A stretch of 64,000 nt of DNA from Spirodela intermedia (GCA_902729315.2 LR746269.1:439001-503000); one strand, 5' to 3'. Shown: positions 26,301-40,827, numbered from the stretch's first letter. Made by a program: numbers and translations. Notes: generated by a model from the sequence alone, not told the origin.

Positions 26301-29300
26301 TCAGGGCTTGAGGACGAGCGAGAGGCCGACCTTGGAGCTCTTGTCGATGGCCTTGGTGTCGACCTCGCCGGAGATGGTGACGAGGGACTTGGGTCGCCAC
26401 TCGTGCTGCACGAGGGCGCTGGCCTTGCCGAAGTTGTTCACGCGAGCCTTCACCATGGTGAGGGGGTCCAGCGCGTGCTGCGTGCCGAAAGTCAGCGTGT
26501 TCTCGTTGCTCGAGAAGCTGTGGGTCAGCTCCGCCCCCACCGCCGTGCTCGTCAGCGGGCTCACCAGGTGGTAGTAGGACGCCGTCAGGCTGTCCCCCTT
26601 GTCGTTCCTGCCACGGCGCCGCCGCACCGGCGGTCAGAGCAGAGACCAGAAAAGGACGGAGGAAGAGGAAGCAGAGGATTCAGTAACTTACAGGGTGAGG
26701 GAGGCAATGAGGTCGGCGTTGGTGACGGTGAGGCCGGCGTTGTACTTGGTGAAGTTGCCGGAGGCGGTGTCGAAGGAGAGGTCGGCGCCGGCGGCGAGGG
26801 CCTTCGTGCCGAGGACGCTGGCGAAGTTGACGACGGGGTTGGCCGTCAGCCCGAAGCTCGCGCTGATGCCGGCGTAGTCGTGCAGGTACTGAAGCTCTAC
26901 CTGTGGCAAGTACACAAATAAATAAATCATGTATGCATGCATGTATATATGCATGCATGCATGTACCTATGTATGCATGTTTGTACGTACCTTGCCGGAT
27001 CGCTGGTCAGGGACGACGAAGCTGAAGATTGACTTGAACCCAGGGGCGAGCTCGTCGACGGTGACAGTGGTGAAGAGCTGGAGACAAGGTATCATCAAAG
27101 CAAGTATGCTTACCCAGGGACAAACATGTACGTCAAGAACACAGAAGCTCATCAACACAGTAATAGTAGAAATCCAGGAGGACCCGGGGAGTAACCCACC
27201 ACCTCAATTCTTACAAAAAAAATTTAAGCTCTAGAAGGAGATTTTCATATAGTTGAGAAGCAAAAATGGGCTGAATAAGTCACAAATATCAGGTTCACAT
27301 GAATGAGATGAAAATGCCCAGGAATGTGGTTCAGGACCGAATAAGGACAAAAGGAATTAAAAAAAAAAATCGAACCCTAGAAGTCTGTCTGGTGTTCACC
27401 ATTAGGAAAATCGGGCGGTATTTGATGATCTTGACAGAATTATAAATATACCTCGGGAGCCGCGACATAACTAAAGTCAGACAGATGGGCAGTGATCGTC
27501 TAGAGCAATAAGTTATAGCTGGTAACCACTGATTATCTTATCTATCCTAGAAAATGGCATAAAATGAGGATGCCCAAGTCCGTCTGTCCTCGAAACGTTC
27601 TGAATAAATGAACCTAAATCATCTCGGTATTAAAAGGTTCTCTCATACCATTACCCCATCTACTCTATCTGTTTGCGATATCACCTCCTTCCTCACTTAC
27701 TTATAAGTACTCACCAATAGGCTTCCTTCTCCGTCCATCCGGTTTATTCCACTATGAGCTGAATGGTGAAGTTTGTGTGCAGCCAGTGGAGCTAAAACAC
27801 CAGATAGTTGCCTAAGGAGAGAATAAAGCACAAGGAAAGTATTATCTTCACTTGAGAGAGGAGTGAAGCTCATCCTTTGAGACTCCTGGTAGCTCATGAT
27901 CCAACTAGTCTGCAGATTGCAGCCTGAACGGGGGAGGCGGCATAGAATCTATAGCTAATGTTAAGGCAAAGACTCCTCTCAGTAGACTGCTGACCAGGCT
28001 ATGAGAGATTAAGCCATTATATAACCCACAACTGCCATCCATATCAGAGGTCATCTCCTTTTGAGGGAAAACAATCGTAAATTCCTTGTGGTCCACGTGT
28101 TCGATTGATCAAACCATTTAATCATCTTTATAAACACTCTAGAGGGAGAAACAAAAGAGAGAACAGGCACCTGCATGTTTACATAACTAGTCATGTGAAT
28201 GTGATCTGAAACAGCACATCACATGTATCTATATATTCATAGGAACAAATAAAATATGACGCGATATGACAATTGGGGACTAAAGACACCGCTGTCATGA
28301 AAAATTCATGAATGTTGTTTTATTTACGCAATGGCTAGAATACAGCACCCCTAACCCCACAGAATTTCCAGTAAAGAAACATCAACATAAAATCCAAGCG
28401 ACAATTTATTTTCAATACTCTAAGTTTTAAGAAAATATAAAACAAGCAACTGTAGATAGTCAACAAGCATTGACAACTAATCCATTGATAAAACCAATTT
28501 TCTTATTGATGGTCATACTCTACATTTTCTATGTCTATTTGAAAATGTAGTATAGAATGTCAAAACGTATAATAACAATTGAATAAGAAAGATTTATGGT
28601 TATGCTATGTTTATCAGCTGAACGGCACATGCACTGCAAGACAAAGAGAGGCACTATTAAATGGCTAGAAGTTCATACTACATGAGAGCCTTACGTTGGA
28701 GTTAGAGTTGACTTTAACATCAGTGGTAACACCCTTGTTCTTCAGCTGGGCGTGAATCTCACCAAAGATCAAATCGTGTTTCTTTGAGCCTGAGGATGTA
28801 ATTGCCTGGAATATCATTGAACGGGCACAAAAGTCAGAACTTAATCAAGAATTCTAAAAATCCTAGAACAATGATTCTTATGGAAGCCTTAAGTGTGGTC
28901 TATAACATGGCAAGATTTGTGCAGACTACGGGCATGAACTGTACGAAACATCTTGACGAACCTGGCGTACTTAAGTTTCAGTAACGAAGGCAGACAAAAG
29001 AAATAACAGTAAAACGATACAATATATGAACTACGGGGACGCCATATATGAACTGATAAGCCAGTATTTGACAGCTGATTGGGATGACGGTACATTCAAA
29101 GCTGTAAGCCGTCTGTATTGTCAACAACTGCGATGACACCATATATGAACTGATAGGATGTCGAACAAAATAAGCGAAGTATTAGACAAAAACGAAGATC
29201 CCATCTACTGAATCAGAAATAAAATCGAGATCACTCTTGCGGTATCGTCAAAGCTACCAAAATATGCTGAACGAGATTATCGCAGCTCAGATCTAAAACA

Positions 29301-29604
29301 AGAGAAGGGAAAAATGAGGGCAGAATGGGGACTAGTATTGAAGAGATAAACTCACAACTCCATTCGCCGCATAGGTGGTGATGGCGAATTTCTGGTCTGT
29401 CTGATAATCTTTATACAGAAGATCTGCAAATAGACAACCACCGAACGGAAAAGCACGATGAGAGTTTGGAACCAAAAAGATCAGCGGGAAAGGGAGAAAT
29501 GGCAGAAGGAAAGTTCCGCGCATTTTAGGAATCCCGGAAGAAATCGAAATATGCAGCAAACCTCTGGCCTTCTTCCCGATATCGGAGTAGAGTCCAGGCC
29601 CCAT
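26301..29604 (-). CDS. VDAC: Voltage-dependent anion channel (mitochondrial outer membrane porin)
   Basis: VDAC forms the 19-stranded beta-barrel through which ATP, ADP and other metabolites cross the mitochondrial outer membrane. Exons (minus): 29604-29562, 29423-29356, 28805-28695, 27077-26991, 26900-26692, 26607-26301, giving 274 residues, close to the ~276 of plant VDACs. The N-terminal helix [20 protein letters not shown] is typical. The barrel follows with [31 protein letters not shown] and [16 protein letters not shown]. The C-terminus [10 protein letters not shown] is the last strand with the sorting signal for barrel insertion. The six-exon structure is the usual plant one. Introns 3 and 4 are long or repeat-bearing: intron 3 is 1.6 kb and AT-rich. 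Confidence 0.95.
26929..26990. repeat. ATGC/ATGT alternating purine-pyrimidine tract in VDAC intron 4
   Basis: ATGCATGCATG and related tetranucleotides, largely self-complementary, end directly at the intron's GTACGTAC donor. The tract contains several RY elements (CATGCATG), but as an intronic simple repeat it need not be regulatory. Confidence 0.75.
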
Positions 29605-30921
29605 GACGAGCTACGCTCTCTCTGGCGCTCACAGACTAGTGGGAAGCGGGGGAAGGACAGGGGAACCAGTCGCAGCCAGAGAGAGGAGAAAGGAGAGAGG
29701 AGCCTAAGAGAAAGAGAGGTATATATCAGCCGAGGGCGATCTCTTCCACGACGGGAAATGAGATCGGACAGGGTGGCGAAACCCTAATCGCGAATCTATG
29801 AAGCTACAGTGCTCTGTGCACGTTCCAGCTACACATGAATCAGAGACCGAGACTTGAAGATCGTTCTAGTGTGACGACAAAATCAGCTTGAGCACACCAA
29901 TTTGTCGTCGTGCGACGTGAAGACGCATCTGAGCCTCTTGCGTACGGTGGATGATGAGAAGCGAATCGCACCAAATAGAGCATCTGTTAAGTGTGCGGTG
30001 CTGCGCATCTCAGCAGACCGCCACCGCTCCCGCCCATCTCCCCCCCCCCCCCCATCCAATCCATGTGGGCCCAAGAGTGACAGAGCCTTCAAATCCACGG
30101 TTACAACCTCAAATTTACTTATCAACTGGATAGAATGTAATAAAATTATTCTTTAGGGAGCTAAATATGATTACTAAGGAACATATTCGGATGATAAAGT
30201 AATGTCAACAAATTACTTATAAGATTCCTCATAAACTAGTTGACATTTAATGGGCCAAATGGGCCCAAAAGGCGAATTCGACGCTTGTTTTGAAGCCCAA
30301 GTAAAGCTTTTTAACGGGCCGTGTTGGGCTAGACTTCCCGTGATTCAATTGCCGCCATTAAAGTATATCTGCTTTAAAATATATATTATAAAATTCTCAA
30401 AATGCCACGTGGATCCAGCTGGACACCTTCATGCGGAAGACTGGTCGTCGATGTCAGTAAATGAGGGAGATTCCGCCCATCTTCCTGTTCCTTCTCCTTC
30501 CCTTCGAATTTCAAAAAATATCCAACGGCACCATCTCTCTCTCTCTCTCTCTCTCTCTCTGAAATGAATATAAGAGCAGGATCTTCTGTCACAGGGTCGT
30601 GTTCTTCATCCTTCCAAGAACAGCAGACTCTTCTGCCTCCATCACCTGTCAGACTGCAGAACGAAGGTACAGCTTCCGAGCCTTTCATTTCCTTGTCTTC
30701 GTCTGTTCCCCCCTCCATAGACAAATGATTCCCTCTGGCAGTGAGTAGAAGAGAATGAGCGGTTCGCGGAAGCTGTCAAAAGCTCTGAAAGGTCTCGCAA
30801 TCTCGGAGAAAGATCGGTGTGTAAGTATCGTCCACTCGGTGCGCGTGGAGATCTCGATTTCCTTTCCATCCATCGTCTCTTTGCTTACGCCTCTTCTGAT
30901 CTCTGTATTCATCTGGAGAAG
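29605..30921. promoter_or_regulatory. Head-to-head promoter region between VDAC and second IQD
   Basis: VDAC starts leftward at 29604 and the IQD rightward at 30922. Site II-type boxes cluster at 30251-30330 (TGGGCC at 30251 and 30260, ACGGGCC near 30313, TGGGCT at 30325). These elements are known from promoters of growth-linked and mitochondrial protein genes. A (CT)n run is at 30534-30560, within the presumed IQD 5'UTR or promoter. No coding exon is seen. Confidence 0.5.
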
Positions 30922-32110
30922 ATGGGCGGCGGCGATGGAGTTCGGAAGGTGGGGATATGGAAGAAGCTGTGGCGGATGGGATCCAGAGGCAGCTACGTCT
31001 CACCATCTGAGGCATCGGATAATTCATCAATGGCCGCTGTCTACCATGCGGCCGTGGCAGCGGTGGTCCGGACCCCGCCGATTGAGTTCATGGCGCTCCG
31101 CCGGCAGTGGGCGGCGATCCGGATCCAGACCGCCTTCCGTGGATTCCTGGTAAACATTTGAATGGAAACTTTTTCTCTGATCTTCTTCCTTCCGGATTTA
31201 ATCCTGAATAGATGACGATTCTGTGGACCGCGATCAGGCTAGACGAGCTCTGAGAGCACTGCGAGGCGTGGTGAGGCTTCAAGCCATGGTTAGGGGGTGG
31301 CTGGTGAGGAAGCAGGCTGCTGTGACTCTCAGACGGTTGCAGGCGCTCGTGTGGCTCGGATCTCGCCAGGCGGCGCAGAAGAGGGCGAAGATCCACTCCA
31401 GCGAGGAGCCTCAGGTGTTTCCGTCATTTCCACAAATATGCACCTCAGATTTATGCATATCGGCGCTCGCTGATTCCTGGATGTTGAGGAAGGCCTCGGT
31501 AGAGTTCTTATTTTCGGAGTTTCGATTCTGTCAGGATCGGAGATCGAAACGCAGATCTAATCCTGAAGGGATCTGCGCGACGGATCAGGGGAGCTGGCTC
31601 GAGCGACAGTCGTGCGACGGCAGATCGATGGAGGAAGAATCATACATCAGCGACGAAACCTTTCAGGGAAAACGATCGAAACCTTCCGATCCTGGTTCGG
31701 CAAGGACTCAGAGCAGTTCCAGTGTCAGAATTCATCCCGAGCTTCCACTAGCAGTCGGTGCCGGCCGCCGCGGTGTTCTTCGTTCAACTTCTTCTTTTCA
31801 CAGCTCCGAGTTTCGATATCTCCGGAGCCCGTCTCTCTCTTCTCCGCCTTCGCCGTCGTCTTCTTCGTCCTCTTCTTACGGTACCTGGTCTCTGGTATCT
31901 GGAAAAGCCTTTGCGGTCTCATCATCCGAGAGGAAAAACCTCCCGAACTGGAGAAAATCTGTCAACTCGAAGCAGGGCATCATCATCCCCAGAGGAAATT
32001 CTCAGAGACGGTCAACCGGCGACTTCCGGGCCGGGAGGAAGACGACGTCCTGCGGTGGCGGGGTCTCGTGGAGATGCTCCTCTCAACGCGGATCTTCGCA
32101 GAAGCCATGA
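30922..32110 (+). CDS. IQ67-domain protein, short type
   Basis: A second IQD scaffold, about 326 residues. Exons: 30922-31149, 31238-31414, 31535-32110. The start MGGGDGVRKVGIWKKLWRMG resembles the basic IQD N-terminus (GxxxKWxKxL type) loosely. The IQ region AAIRIQTAFRGFLARRALRAL, VVRLQAMVRGWLVRKQAAVTLRRLQALV is split by a phase-0 intron at the conserved place (GFL/ARR). The C-terminal part is serine-rich and contains TWSLVSGKAFAVSSSERKNLPN, like the GTW...PNYMA segment of other IQDs. The expected YMA after PN is missing, and the C-terminus is basic. Intron 2 (31415-31534, 120 bp) is open in frame, so its retention would add 40 residues. Alternative starts upstream in the same frame (30817) are possible. 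Confidence 0.78.
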
Positions 32111-33427
<1,317 letters not shown>

Positions 33428-36400
33428 ATGGAGCCGCGTGTGGGGAACAAGTTCCGTCTTGGTCGCAAGATTGGGAGCGGGTCATTTGGAGAGATCTATC
33501 TAGGTTTGTTCGATTACATTTCCCCCTTATATTTCCTCTGCCTTGTTTTTATTCGAGGTCGTATATTTTCATTCTTATAATTTCACTTTTTGATTAAAAT
33601 GTTTTTAGGGACTAACATCCAGACCAACGAGGAAGTGGCCATTAAGCTTGTGAGTTTCTATTCCCTGCTGCATTTTTACCATGAGATCATCGTCTTTTCT
33701 TGGCCAGATAAGTTGCTTTTTTGCGTAAAGGTTTCCTGAAAATAACCGTCATTTTTTCTCATGACATTTCATACTTTTTAGTTTCGGGAAAAATTAAGGC
33801 GACTTCTCAAAATGTTTGAAATCGAGTAATACGTTCCTCGGTTACGCACAGTTGGAACTATCTAGTGAATTTGCAGCCTAGGTCGGTTCGGGATAATGTT
33901 TCTTGGACATTACTGGAGGAATTATTTGAGGAACGATGTTATAATTTGCTTGGAGTATCAGATATTATCTTGAAAAGGGTTACCAACTTCATATAGACAA
34001 AGGCGTTCAAGTTCTATAAATTCATTTAGTCACATTTTAACCTTTTTTGATATCTGGTTTTGGTTTTGTTGTAGGGTTACAATCGTGTGAATAGGCCCTG
34101 ATATCTTCCAGTTTCTTTCAAGATATGGATGTAATTCAAATGATACTGTTTTACCTCGATTGTAACCAAGCTTAGGTGAGAGATAATGAGTATGCATAAT
34201 GTTTGGGTTTGTTGTAAGATCTTGTCCTTGATAGCTGGTAAGGCATCTAATTCGAGCATTGGAAGGAGGGCCATTGAGTTGCTGCTTACGTGGCTAAAGT
34301 TGACAAAGGGACTCTATCTTCTGATCGATTCCCTCATCAAGCTGGAGCCATAATTGGGAAGGGATAGCTATTCATGGTCATGACATATTCTTGACTCAGA
34401 TTGGGTTGAGGATTAAATGTAGTTCTACATTATATGATGTCATCACTGTGGTGGAGTCAAGATTGAGACCCATGTCTTGGATTATGTCGGTTTTGGTCTA
34501 AATGAAAAAATCCATGAACGACAGAAAAGGTAGCTGTCTTTTAAATTTAAAAAATGAAGACGGAAGGAAATCACATTTGGGTTTATTATTTGTATGTCAA
34601 AGAGGAATATGTATTGATAGGGGAAAGGAAGAAGAAATTCAATGGTTTCTCTTAATCTTCAGTCCTATACTGGTTCCGAATTTATGAATGTGTAGCATAG
34701 TTGGTTATACGGGGTAGAATTGTTTGCATTCTGTTTAGTAGAGTGCTTCAGTGCCGCACATCTTTAGACTTTGTTCAAGAAAGGTGATTGTGTAGGAACT
34801 AATTTAACAGAAAAAGCGTGATGAAATGGGATCAGGTTTGCTTGAACAGCTTGGGAAGAGAACAAAATAGAGATCGGATGAGAGGACAAGGCTACTGATG
34901 ACAGGACGGAAATATTGACCATCTGAGGGAAGCTGATTATGTTGTGTTCTAGAGGGTGCAGTCTTGCAACAAAATGCTGGGGCTTACTTTTGTCACATCC
35001 CTTCTGTTTCTTGGCTTCTGCTTTCCATATGTTCTGGAATTATCCAACATCTCCATCCCAGAATCTTTGGTCGATTTTTTTTGTGAAATTCTTTCCCTGT
35101 ACATAGGACGTCAAGTACCCATCTCTTCTTCTCCTCTGCAGGAAAATGTCAAGACCAAGCATCCTCAGTTGTTATATGAATCAAAGCTGTACAGAATTCT
35201 ACAAGGAGGAAGTAAGAAACTGAACACTGTCGATATTTTCCTGATTCATGGTGATTCATTATTTCTATGGGAGGTACCAATATCATTTTGTCTTATTTTT
35301 CCAGCCGGAATTCCCAATGTAAAGTGGTTTGGTGTCGAAGGTGATTACAATGTTCTTGTGATGGACTTATTGGGACCAAGCCTTGAAGATCTTTTCAACT
35401 TCTGCAGTCGAAAATTATCTTTGAAGACTGTGCTAATGCTTGCAGATCAAATGGTAAAACTTCATTCGCTGGCTGTTTATACGCTAATTTGGTCCATTGA
35501 ACACTTGGCCGTATTTTTTTTCCCTTTTAATTGCCCTGTGCTCTTTGAATATTATTCAGATCAATCGGATAGAGTATGTGCACTCCAAATCCTTTTTGCA
35601 TCGAGATATAAAGCCAGATAATTTTCTTATGGGCTTGGGAAGGCGTGCTAATCAGGTTCTTTTCCCACTCTCGCTTTAACTTTTCATTAATGGTAGGCCT
35701 AAACCGGCTGCATTTTTTTCCCATCCATTTAGGTGTACATTATTGACTTTGGCCTTGCAAAGAAATATAGAGATACTTCAACCCACCAGCACATCCCCTA
35801 CAAGTAAGTTGAATCATGAACCCTCACTGTACTTGTATTAAAATGCTAGCGATTGATTTATCCTTAAGAATTACTCGTATATTTATTCTTTTTTTTTCGA
35901 GATAAATTTTATCCGCGTATATGATGATGCCTCATCTTGTTTTTTTTAGTTGTAGTCTGGTTTTAGTATCCTTCAATCATATTCCCGACAATTTCAGGGA
36001 TAATAAAAGCTTGACAGGGACAGCAAGATATGCTAGCACGAACGCTCACCTTGGGATTGGTATGCGCCGTGTAGTCTGTTCTTGGTATTATTTGTTGCAG
36101 CTATTTTGCCTAGTAGCCTCAAATTAATATAGCTTGTGAATATGGTATGCTTTTTCTCTATGTGATATACTCACTAGCCATGTTCTGTGATTCCTAAGAA
36201 CAAAGCAGGAGAGATGATTTGGTATCTCTTGGATATGTTCTCATGTATTTCTTAAGGGGAAGGTCTGTTTCTCGCCTAAATATTACCCATCCTGCTGTCA
36301 TTTGTCTTAGATGCTTACTTGTTGCTCTCCCTCAGTCTTCCCTGGCAGGGACTAAAAGCTGGAACTAAGAAGCAGAAGTACGAAAAGATCAGCGAGAAGA

Positions 36401-38170
36401 AGATTTCCACTTCAATTGAGGTATCTTGGAACATGATTTCCACTTTACTGATTAAAATATTTGCCTATTCCCTTGGAAATCATATTCTCCAAAGTTGAAA
36501 ATTTTTCACATTATTAAATATTTGTTGTAATCTATAAAAATGTTTACTTGCAGGCTTTATGTCGTGGATATCCTGCAGAATTCACATCGTACTTTACGTA
36601 CTGCTGTTCCTTGCGTTTTGATCCCAAACCAGATTATGCTTATTTGAAGAGGATATTCCGTGATCTCTTTATCCGAGAAGGTATCCTATCCGAGTTGGGA
36701 GTGGTTGAAATTAATAGAAAAAAATTCTTCACGATATATTTGATATCTCGTCGTTTGATTGATCATTTGCATTCACGAATTCCTGTTTTGCAGGCTTTCA
36801 GTTTGACTACGTGTTTGACTGGACAATTTTAAAGTACCAGCAGTCTCACTCCAGTGTACCTCCGCGTACCCTGGTAAGTTAATCGTGTTTTCATAGCTTT
36901 TAAGCTTTTTTTTTTTCTCACATAATTTCTGTTCAATGACATCTTGCTCCTTCTTAGCGTCCTAGTGCTGGGCAAAGCTCTGGTCTGGCTCCTGCCATTG
37001 GCAATGCAGAGAGACAGTCAGGTGGTTCCTTCTTGAACTTAGTCATATTTTTTATTTTTTTTTATTTTTTTAAGTCTTATATTTCAATCTTGTTCGATCC
37101 AAAGATGCCATGACTTCTTTTGCCATCAGTATTCATCTGTAGATTTCTCTTCTTTTGCATCTTTAAACCCATCAATATTTTGAGAAAAAATTACATCCTT
37201 GAACCATCAATCAGCTCTGATCTTTACATCGATCCAGAGTCACCGGCGAATGAATTGCTCAATGAGCTGCTGCCCGAGTACTAAGAAGATCATCTCAGAT
37301 GGCATTTCCTTGAATGAGGCAGTGCTTGACTCTATCATCACATTAATGAGCCTTATGCATCAATCAAAATTACTATAAGTGAATATGCTCGGAATATTCC
37401 AAATCACCAGCATCCACATCATCTCTCTATTCAGGGGCCCCACAGCCCTCCTGATGAGTCAACTTCTCTTCTGGGTCTCATTCATCCAGTTTACAACATA
37501 AATTGTTCAATGCTAGCTGATTCTATCGTGGTGGGTGCTGCTGCTGCTGTCATTTACTATAAATATGGGTTGCTCTTCTTCACTCAGGTGGTGAAGAAGG
37601 AAGGGTGATTGGGTGGAGCACAGGAGATCCATCTCGTCGTCGAGCTGCAGTACCAGATGTGGGCTCAGGAAGCTTATCGAAGCAGAAGACTCCTGTCACA
37701 GCCGATCTGGAAAATTCGAAAGAGTACATGGTGAGTCAATGGCTCTTCCCATTTCTGTTTATAATCTTAATCGAATTGGGGAAAGTGGCTATCTTCGTAG
37801 AAGAACATCAGGATTAGAAGTCAGCTTTCTGTTTGTGTCACATAGGGCTCTGACCCACCCTTCTCGTTGGTTGACTTTCGCGCAATGCTCTTGATCAGCT
37901 AAATCACTTATTTCGGTTACTGATTGTTGCAGATATTCGAGTAATTCAATATGTTTTCTGGGTTTCAGAATCTTGTATTGAGCAGCAACCTCTTTTTGGC
38001 GTTGACTAATTTATTCTCTCAACCTCTTTTTGGCTCACCTATGCGGGCTCCTTGGAGCAGCAACCTACGCTCTCTCTTAAAAATAAAATAAAATAAAAAT
38101 AAAAATCCTTTCATCAATGCATTCATCTCATGGTTTCTTCTTTTTCTCACTCAAGAAAATGATGTTTGGC

Positions 38171-38225
<55 letters not shown>

Positions 38226-38498
38226 CATCTGCAGATGTCTGGCTCGACGTTTTTGGGGAGGCCAAGTGGTGGGTCGTCAAGGCGGGCCGCCATTTCCAGC
38301 GGCAGGGAGGCAACCGGCAGTGAGTTTGACCCTCCTTCACGCTCAAGGACGAGGACAGAGGCGAACCCCGGGGGTCTCCACAAGTTCTCGAGCGCTCAAG
38401 GGAGCTCCCCCGTGCTCTCTGCGGAGCCCATACGACCCTCCTCCGACCTCCAAGGCATCCTCAAAGCCCTCGAGGGCCTCAGATTTGACAGCTATTAG
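33428..38498 (+). CDS. Casein kinase 1-like serine/threonine kinase (CKL)
   Basis: Plant CK1-like kinases phosphorylate many nuclear, plasmodesmal and microtubule targets, including blue-light signalling components. Fourteen exons: 33428-33503, 33609-33649, 35142-35211, 35305-35453, 35560-35655, 35733-35803, 35998-36059, 36199-36262, 36336-36420, 36554-36680, 36794-36873, 36958-37021, 37588-37730, 38235-38498; 463 residues in phase. [12 protein letters not shown] is the glycine loop, K38 (VAIKL) the ATP lysine, HRDIKPDNF holds D128, DFGLAKKY holds D149. [24 protein letters not shown] is the CK1 signature with the basic patch. The substrate-loop motif reads [17 protein letters not shown] where CK1s normally have an NTHLG core. 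The C-terminal tail (~300-463) is serine-rich. The last intron ends in a CT/TA microsatellite. Confidence 0.95.
38171..38217 (+). repeat. Compound (CT)n(TA)n microsatellite before the last CK1 acceptor
   Basis: CT run 38171-38187 followed by TA run 38188-38217, ending 17 bp before the AG of the final acceptor (38233-38234). It may serve as the polypyrimidine and AU-rich signal of that intron. Confidence 0.9.
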
Positions 38499-39075
38499 GG
38501 GCTTCACTATTAGAAGCTCCAACCCACCCTTTCAAGCTGGCAACCTTCCCTCTCAGCCCTCTCCGTTGAGGGAGAAAAGAAGAACTAAGAACTGGGTTCA
38601 TCTCTGGAGATGCGGTGGTGTGAGAAGGAGGCTAAGAGGGGAGGAGAGAGAATGGTGGCGAAGGAGGAAGCTCCCCCAGAGGAGAATAACGGGAGCAGAA
38701 GAAGCCCGTCTCATCAGAATGGCCGTAGCGCCTCTGCCTGGTTGTTGTTTACTGTAGCTATGAACATTGGCACGCCCTGAGAAGCTGTTCCCATGAGATT
38801 TAATCTTTAACGTATCAGCATGGGGCGTTTGGTGCTGGCGGTGGGCGATTTGGGACTTGATCTTTTCTTCTCATGGCTAACAAGGTTCTCCCAGGCCGGG
38901 CCACAGCCCCATGGCTAACAGCCTGGGCACCAGAACCTAGCTGAGTCTAGATAAAAGCCCATTGTCTAGAGAGAGAGAGAGAGAACTGGGCACTGGACGA
39001 GGCTCATCTGTCTTCCTAAGACAAACCCAAAAGCCATCTAGATGAGCCCATTTGAAAACCTCTATAAAGCCATAT

Positions 39076-39143
<68 letters not shown>

Positions 39144-39462
39144 TCCACGTCTCCATCAACCGCAAAAACCTTAATTTGTGAATAACGACTCGGATAAAGT
39201 AACATGATTTTCATTATTTGAATCTCCTTGTCAACACAGCCGAACATAAAATCAATAAAAATAAGAGAAAGAACGGCCAATATGATCACCAAGATCATCC
39301 ATAGATCAATCAATCCCGTAAGGTTGGTGAACATCATCGGAGAGAGGAGGATGATGATGATGATGATCCTCTAAGAAGAACTCGGATCGACTGAGTCTAG
39401 CTAGCGACCTTCTTCCTTGCGGGCCCCGGCAGCCTCATCTCTTGACCTATTTGTGCGGAGAG
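38499..39462. other. Convergent 3' flanks of CK1-like and pectate lyase genes
   Basis: Nearly 1 kb with no supported gene. A (GA)n run of about 59 bp is at 39076-39135. A minus-strand frame at 39062-39337 has a hydrophobic start but ends in the repeat and resembles nothing I know. Confidence 0.5.
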
Positions 39463-40784
39463 TCAACAGCCCCGGTTGACTCGGCAGGCAAGGGCCCCCG
39501 CGAAGCGGGTGAGTCGAGTCACGAAGGTCCCTGGCTTGGCCTTGATCATGTCCTTGTTGGAATACTTGGAGGGGCGCCCGGGTTGACCCGACTGGACGAA
39601 GAAAGCGCCATTCATCATCAGGTCACCCTCCGACCTCCATTTCCACGTCTTCCACGCCGAGTCCCAGCTGTCCACCCGGTGGGTCACCTCCTTCGCCCTC
39701 TCATCCGGCGGCGCGATGTACCGGTTCCCCTGGCTGATGATCGTTGACCGCTGGCTCCCCCCGATGGCGTACATCAGCCAGTGGGTGTAGTCGTTGTTCA
39801 GCACATGGAAGAACCCCCACCGGCACCTGCGTTGGAGAGCAAGACCCACAAAGTCATTTTCTGGTCCAGGGTTCGAGATCTAGGGTTCTTGAGCTTTTAG
39901 GCTTTACCTCGGCATCCTCTGTACCAGGCCCCTACCAAAGTGGTTGAAGGCCACGGTGATCTGCATGATCGCGTCGTCCGGGTACATGTCGCTTGCCCCA
40001 AAGAGCATCACCTGACATGCAGCGACCAGCGACGGCGATGAGCTTCATGGAGAAGAAAGGAGAAGAAAGGGGGGAGCTTCAGTATGTACGTGGTCATGGT
40101 GGGTGAAGTGATTGTTGGAGATGGTGATGGCGGTGGAGCCCTGGACGACGTCGATGAGGCCGTCCATGCAGTTGGACATGGAGACGTGATCGATCCAGAT
40201 GTTGGAGGCGCCAAAGATGGAGATGCCGTCGCCGTCGCTGCGGGCGCGGAGGCCGTAGTGCGCGAGGGAGTCCCGTATCATGCCGCCGCCGCCGGCCTTA
40301 ATGTCGTGGATGTGCAGGCCGTGGATGATAACGTGCTGCACGAACTGCAGCGTGATTCCCGCGCCGTAGGCGATGTGCACGTTGGCGCCTCTGCCGTCGA
40401 TGGTCTTGTAGCTGGTCACCAGCAGCTCCTCGCTCAGGTGGATGATCATGTCCCTGGCGAAGACGATCCACAGTGGCTCCGGCTGAATGGCGGCGTGGCG
40501 GAGAGTGCCCGGTCTGGGGTTGACTAGGTCGTTATCGGAGGGGTCGGTGACGACGTAGTATCTCCCCGCCAGGCCCCCCTTCGCGTTCCTCCCGAACCCT
40601 AGCGCGCACTTGGCCAGCTGCTTCCTCCTTGTTGCCCAGTCGTCCCTGCACCGCCAGCACCGGTCGATGGGGTTCGTCGCCAGGCACTTCCCAGTGTACC
40701 TCCGCAGCTCCCTCCTCGTGCTGTTCCCCACCAGCAACCTTCATCGCCAATAACAGTTGTAGACCCACTGAGCTAGCTACAAGC

Positions 40785-40827
<43 letters not shown>

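Noticed and set aside
39062-39337. Small hydrophobic minus-strand protein
   Set aside because: Its tail is GA repeat translation, no homologue is recognised, and it lies in the pectate lyase 3' flank.
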